From an uncultured Actinomycetes bacterium (GTDB lineage Bacteria; Actinomycetota; Thermoleophilia; Solirubrobacterales; Thermoleophilaceae): DNA of 11,506 bases. The stretch covers positions 1-11,506 of the forward strand of contig CAMLNW010000068.1 in NCBI GenBank assembly GCA_946481495.1, in the 5' to 3' direction. The translations under genes and the position numbers were made by a program. Below are positions 11,216 to 11,506 of this stretch, in pieces (position 1 is the first letter of the stretch; each line of letters starts with the position of its first letter). The notes below the pieces were generated by a model, which had not been told where the DNA came from, searched no databases, and was given only the letters and a program-made list of their open reading frames with translations.

Positions 11216-11418
11216 TGGCCGCCTCCCTGCTGCTGCTTTTGCTGGCCGCCGCCCTTGCCCTGTTGCGGTGCTCCGCCCTGCTGGGTCGGGTCGACCTTCA
11301 GGTTTCCGTCCTGCTGGAGCTGCTGGGCGATCACCGCCGCCTTGAGCTGCTCAAGCTGCTCGCGGGCGAGGTGCACGCCGCGAACGTGCCGTTGCCGGCC
11401 GGCGTGTCCAGGCGGCAC
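11212..11418 (-). CDS. Gln/Gly-rich C-terminal fragment upstream of the STAS gene
   Basis: This frame reads HLAREQLEQLKAAVIAQQLQ, then QDGNLKVDPTQQGG and a Q/G/K-rich tail ending QQQGGGQ. The coiled helix followed by a disordered tail looks like a genuine C-terminus, and its TGA overlaps the STAS start. Upstream of about 11375 the frame turns into non-coding-looking Arg/His-rich sequence, while another frame carries a secreted-repeat motif. The real gene therefore appears to be broken or joined here; the listed GTG at 11418 is probably not a true start. Function not recognised. Confidence 0.5.
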   Translation of the reverse strand: MPPGHAGRQRHVRGVHLAREQLEQLKAAVIAQQLQQDGNLKVDPTQQGGAPQQGKGGGQQKQQQGGGQ

Positions 11419-11506
11419 TCGAACGTCGAGCCCGCCTCGGTACCGGTAAACGCGAAGGTGGCCGTGGTCGCGCTGACGGTGCCGCTCGGGCCGCTCGTGA
11501 TCGTCG
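11331..11506 (-). pseudogene. Fragment of a secreted Ig-like repeat protein, running off the window
   Basis: In the frame of base 11504 the minus strand encodes TITSGPSGTVSATTATFAFT, then GTEAGSTFECRLDTPAGNGT and FAACTSP. This is the TFECRLD...FxxCTSP extracellular beta-sandwich repeat common in large actinobacterial surface or secreted proteins, with a Cys pair that probably forms a disulphide. After CTSP the expected continuation (G-L-x-D-G-x-Y-x-F-x-V) is absent; the frame goes ASSLSSSRRR to a stop at 11333-11331. It overlaps the Gln-rich fragment in another frame, which suggests a deletion joining two genes or a frameshift. Confidence 0.6.

Overview
The window is GC-rich and looks like actinobacterial chromosome. 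By inference it may be from the Thermoleophilia/Solirubrobacterales side: several genes look leaderless with a TANNNT-type -10, and the fragment at the right edge carries the TFECRLD...CTSP extracellular repeat that I associate with that group. No taxonomic marker is present to prove this.

The clearest organising feature is an integrated element of about 8.4 kb. An intact tRNA-Lys(CTT) gene lies on the minus strand at 10765-10837. The 3' half of the same tRNA recurs at 2342-2384 in the same orientation, inside a 47-bp direct repeat with one mismatch (2338-2384 and 10761-10807). A tyrosine integrase (9512-10477, with a broken N-terminal extension up to 10641) and an AlpA/Xis-type excisionase (9246-9506) sit at the tRNA end, as expected for an element that inserts into a tRNA 3' end and restores the gene.

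Left flank (1-2337): the C-terminal two thirds of a FAD-dependent oxidoreductase, a small protein of unknown function, and a two-gene cassette encoding a Doc/Fic toxin behind an unrecognised 67-aa partner. Inside the element, left to right: a RelE/ParE-type toxin-antitoxin pair (minus); a gene-free stretch; an XRE regulator fused to an ImmA/IrrE metallopeptidase (minus), divergent from a 47-residue basic protein (plus) with its own promoter, Shine-Dalgarno and perfect 15-bp hairpin; an unknown 230-aa protein; three orphan proteins each with one N-terminal membrane segment (two minus, one plus, the last with VCBS/FG-GAP-like motifs); and a regulatory block of two paralogous 67-69 aa helix-turn-helix proteins, each preceded by a pair of GTCTAG-type operator sites, with a divergent frameshifted DNA-binding gene between them. 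A strongly G-rich gap follows, then xis and int meeting tail to tail. I see no replication, capsid or conjugation genes, so it reads as a cryptic or satellite-like island.

Right flank (10838-11506): the tRNA promoter, a STAS-domain anti-sigma-factor antagonist that lacks the usual phosphorylated-serine loop, and the broken end of a secreted repeat protein. Several genes near the tRNA side carry small indels (int, the divergent HTH gene, STAS, the edge gene). Either this side is decaying or the assembly has local errors; raw reads would decide.
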